A DNA stretch of 5,872 nt from Devosia sp. (GTDB lineage Bacteria; Pseudomonadota; Alphaproteobacteria; Rhizobiales; Devosiaceae). The stretch is taken from the NCBI GenBank assembly GCA_028290225.1, contig JAQGKH010000105.1:1-5872 (forward strand). The letters run 5' to 3'. Below, in pieces: positions 5,122 to 5,872 of the stretch. The translations under genes were made by a program, and so were the position numbers. The notes beneath the pieces were generated by a model. That model made no database searches and had not been told where the DNA came from. It worked only from the letters and a program-made list of their open reading frames with translations. How positions within the stretch are numbered: the stretch's first letter is position 1; every line of letters begins with the position of its first letter.

Positions 5122-5607
5122 ATGGGCCAAGGCACCACCAACAACAGCCCAACGAGTTCATCGGCTCGGATCGTGGCTGGCATCGGCTGCCGCCGGGGAA
5201 CGGACCCCGATGAGATCGTCGCCCTGGTTCACCAGTGTCTTGCTGAGGCCGGAGCCTCCATCGACCGGTTGGCCGTTATTGCCAGCCATGTCAGCAAGGG
5301 CGACGACCCCGCTCTCGCCGCAGCAGCCGCCGCCCTCGGCGTTCCCCTATGCCTTTTTCAGGACACCGATCTCGCCGCTGCCGTCCCCAATCCATCATCG
5401 GTGGTGCAGCGCCATACCGGCCTTTTTTCCATCGCCGAAGCCTGCGCGCTGGCGGCCGGGCCGCTGCTGCTGCCCAAGCGGGCAACCCCTCGGGCCACCT
5501 GCGCCCTCGCGCTCTGCGCTCCGGGCTGGCAAATCAAACATCTCGCCCCTGGCGCCGCTCAGCCCTCTAGCGCCGCCACGCATTCCTCCACATCCGCGAC
5601 CTCATGA
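5122..5607 (+). CDS. cobE: Cobalamin biosynthesis protein CobE (CbiG C-terminal domain-like)
   Basis: CobE is a small protein of the aerobic cobalamin pathway, related to the C-terminal domain of CbiG; its exact role is not firmly established. The 161-residue product shows the family signature ARIVAGIGCRRGTDPDEIVALV (about 15-36), SHVSKGDDPALAAAAAALGVPL in the middle, then TGLFSIAEACALAAG and RATCALAL (about 124-131). The frame is open far upstream to 4813. I take ATG 5122 because family homology starts about 15 residues after it, a promoter lies before it, and GGAG (5106-5109) is upstream, although at 12 nt the spacing is long. GTG 5173 would start at the homology itself but lacks a ribosome binding site. 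The odd part is the C-terminus: about 30 residues rich in Ser, Ala, Pro and Thr follow ATCALAL, where I expect the family to end, and residues 146-161 lie antisense to the end of cobK. Confidence 0.85.
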   Translation: MGQGTTNNSPTSSSARIVAGIGCRRGTDPDEIVALVHQCLAEAGASIDRLAVIASHVSKGDDPALAAAAAALGVPLCLFQDTDLAAAVPNPSSVVQRHTGLFSIAEACALAAGPLLLPKRATPRATCALALCAPGWQIKHLAPGAAQPSSAATHSSTSATS

Positions 5608-5872
5608 GCCGGCGGATAAGCTGGACGCGCGACCATGATCACACTAGTCCTCAGCAGCCGCGCCGCTTCGAGCTTGCCCGCGGTTTGCCCCCCGCCGGAA
5701 TTCTTGCTGACCAGATGCGTAATCGCTTCGCCCTTCATCAATGCCAGCTCCGCGTCCAGCCCATAGGGCGGACGAGACAGCACGATCCTGGCATGGGCCG
5801 GAACCGGGAACGCGGGCGGCTCGATCAACCGCACGATGAACTGGCAATTAGCGCGCGCCAGGAACCCTTCCA
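5559..5872 (-). CDS. cobK: Precorrin-6A reductase CobK, C-terminal part (5' partial)
   Basis: CobK reduces precorrin-6A to precorrin-6B with NADPH in the cytoplasm. The minus-strand frame is open to the window edge, reading EGFLARANCQFIVRLIEPP at the start, so the gene begins outside; GTG 5834 is internal. 103 residues are visible, out of a family length near 250. Family features are RLIEPPAFPVPAHARIVLSRPPYGLDAELALMKGE, then ITHLVSKNSGGGQTAGKLEAARLLRTSVIMVARP, where VSKNSGG matches the conserved (V/T)(S/T)KNSGG block near the C-terminus. It ends at TGA (complement of 5559-5561). It converges on cobE and its last 49 bases overlap the cobE 3' end antisense. The C-terminal tail (PAYPPAHEVADVEECVAALEG) after the conserved core is of ordinary length. 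Confidence 0.94.
   Translation of the reverse strand, partial: EGFLARANCQFIVRLIEPPAFPVPAHARIVLSRPPYGLDAELALMKGEAITHLVSKNSGGGQTAGKLEAARLLRTSVIMVARPAYPPAHEVADVEECVAALEG

Overview
This GC-rich window with dense coding and strong C/G third-position preference looks like the chromosome of an alphaproteobacterium, most likely in the order Hyphomicrobiales. That placement is inferred from protein style and gene content, not from a search. Its core is part of the aerobic (late cobalt insertion) cobalamin pathway: the C-terminal half of cobN (cobaltochelatase large subunit), cobO (corrinoid adenosyltransferase), cobE and the C-terminal part of cobK (precorrin-6A reductase).

Layout, left to right. cobN enters from the left edge and ends at 2091, overlapping the cobO start by 4 bp (GTGA), so the two are translationally coupled. 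cobO ends at 2738 and converges, with a 3-nt gap, on a two-gene minus-strand unit: a cation diffusion facilitator (CDF) transporter (4143 to 3256), then a small secreted protein of unknown function (3206 to 2742). Bases 4144-4471 carry no convincing gene. Two tiny convergent genes follow, each with a predicted membrane helix (55 aa on plus, 52 aa on minus), and their stop codons lie in the two arms of one inverted repeat. Bases 4814-5121 hold a likely cobE promoter, an 18-bp perfect palindrome just upstream of its -35 element, and a strong hairpin in the predicted cobE leader. cobE (plus) runs into the end of cobK (minus), and the two coding regions overlap antisense by 49 bp.

The most unusual feature is inside cobN. 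Bases of about 538-669 encode an in-frame stretch of about 44 residues that I cannot match to the usual CobN sequence. It consists of consecutive inverted repeats, including a perfect 12-bp-arm palindrome, and has less typical codons than its surroundings. It looks like a dispersed palindromic element that inserted into a coding gene without breaking it, similar in principle to the Rickettsia palindromic elements.

Functionally, CobN with partners outside the window inserts cobalt into hydrogenobyrinic acid a,c-diamide, CobO adenosylates the corrinoid, and CobK acts earlier by reducing precorrin-6A. The CDF transporter may help set cytoplasmic divalent metal levels, but a specific cobalt link rests only on position. 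I found no complete new multi-gene system. The novelty candidates are the cobN element, the two small membrane proteins and the cobE control region.
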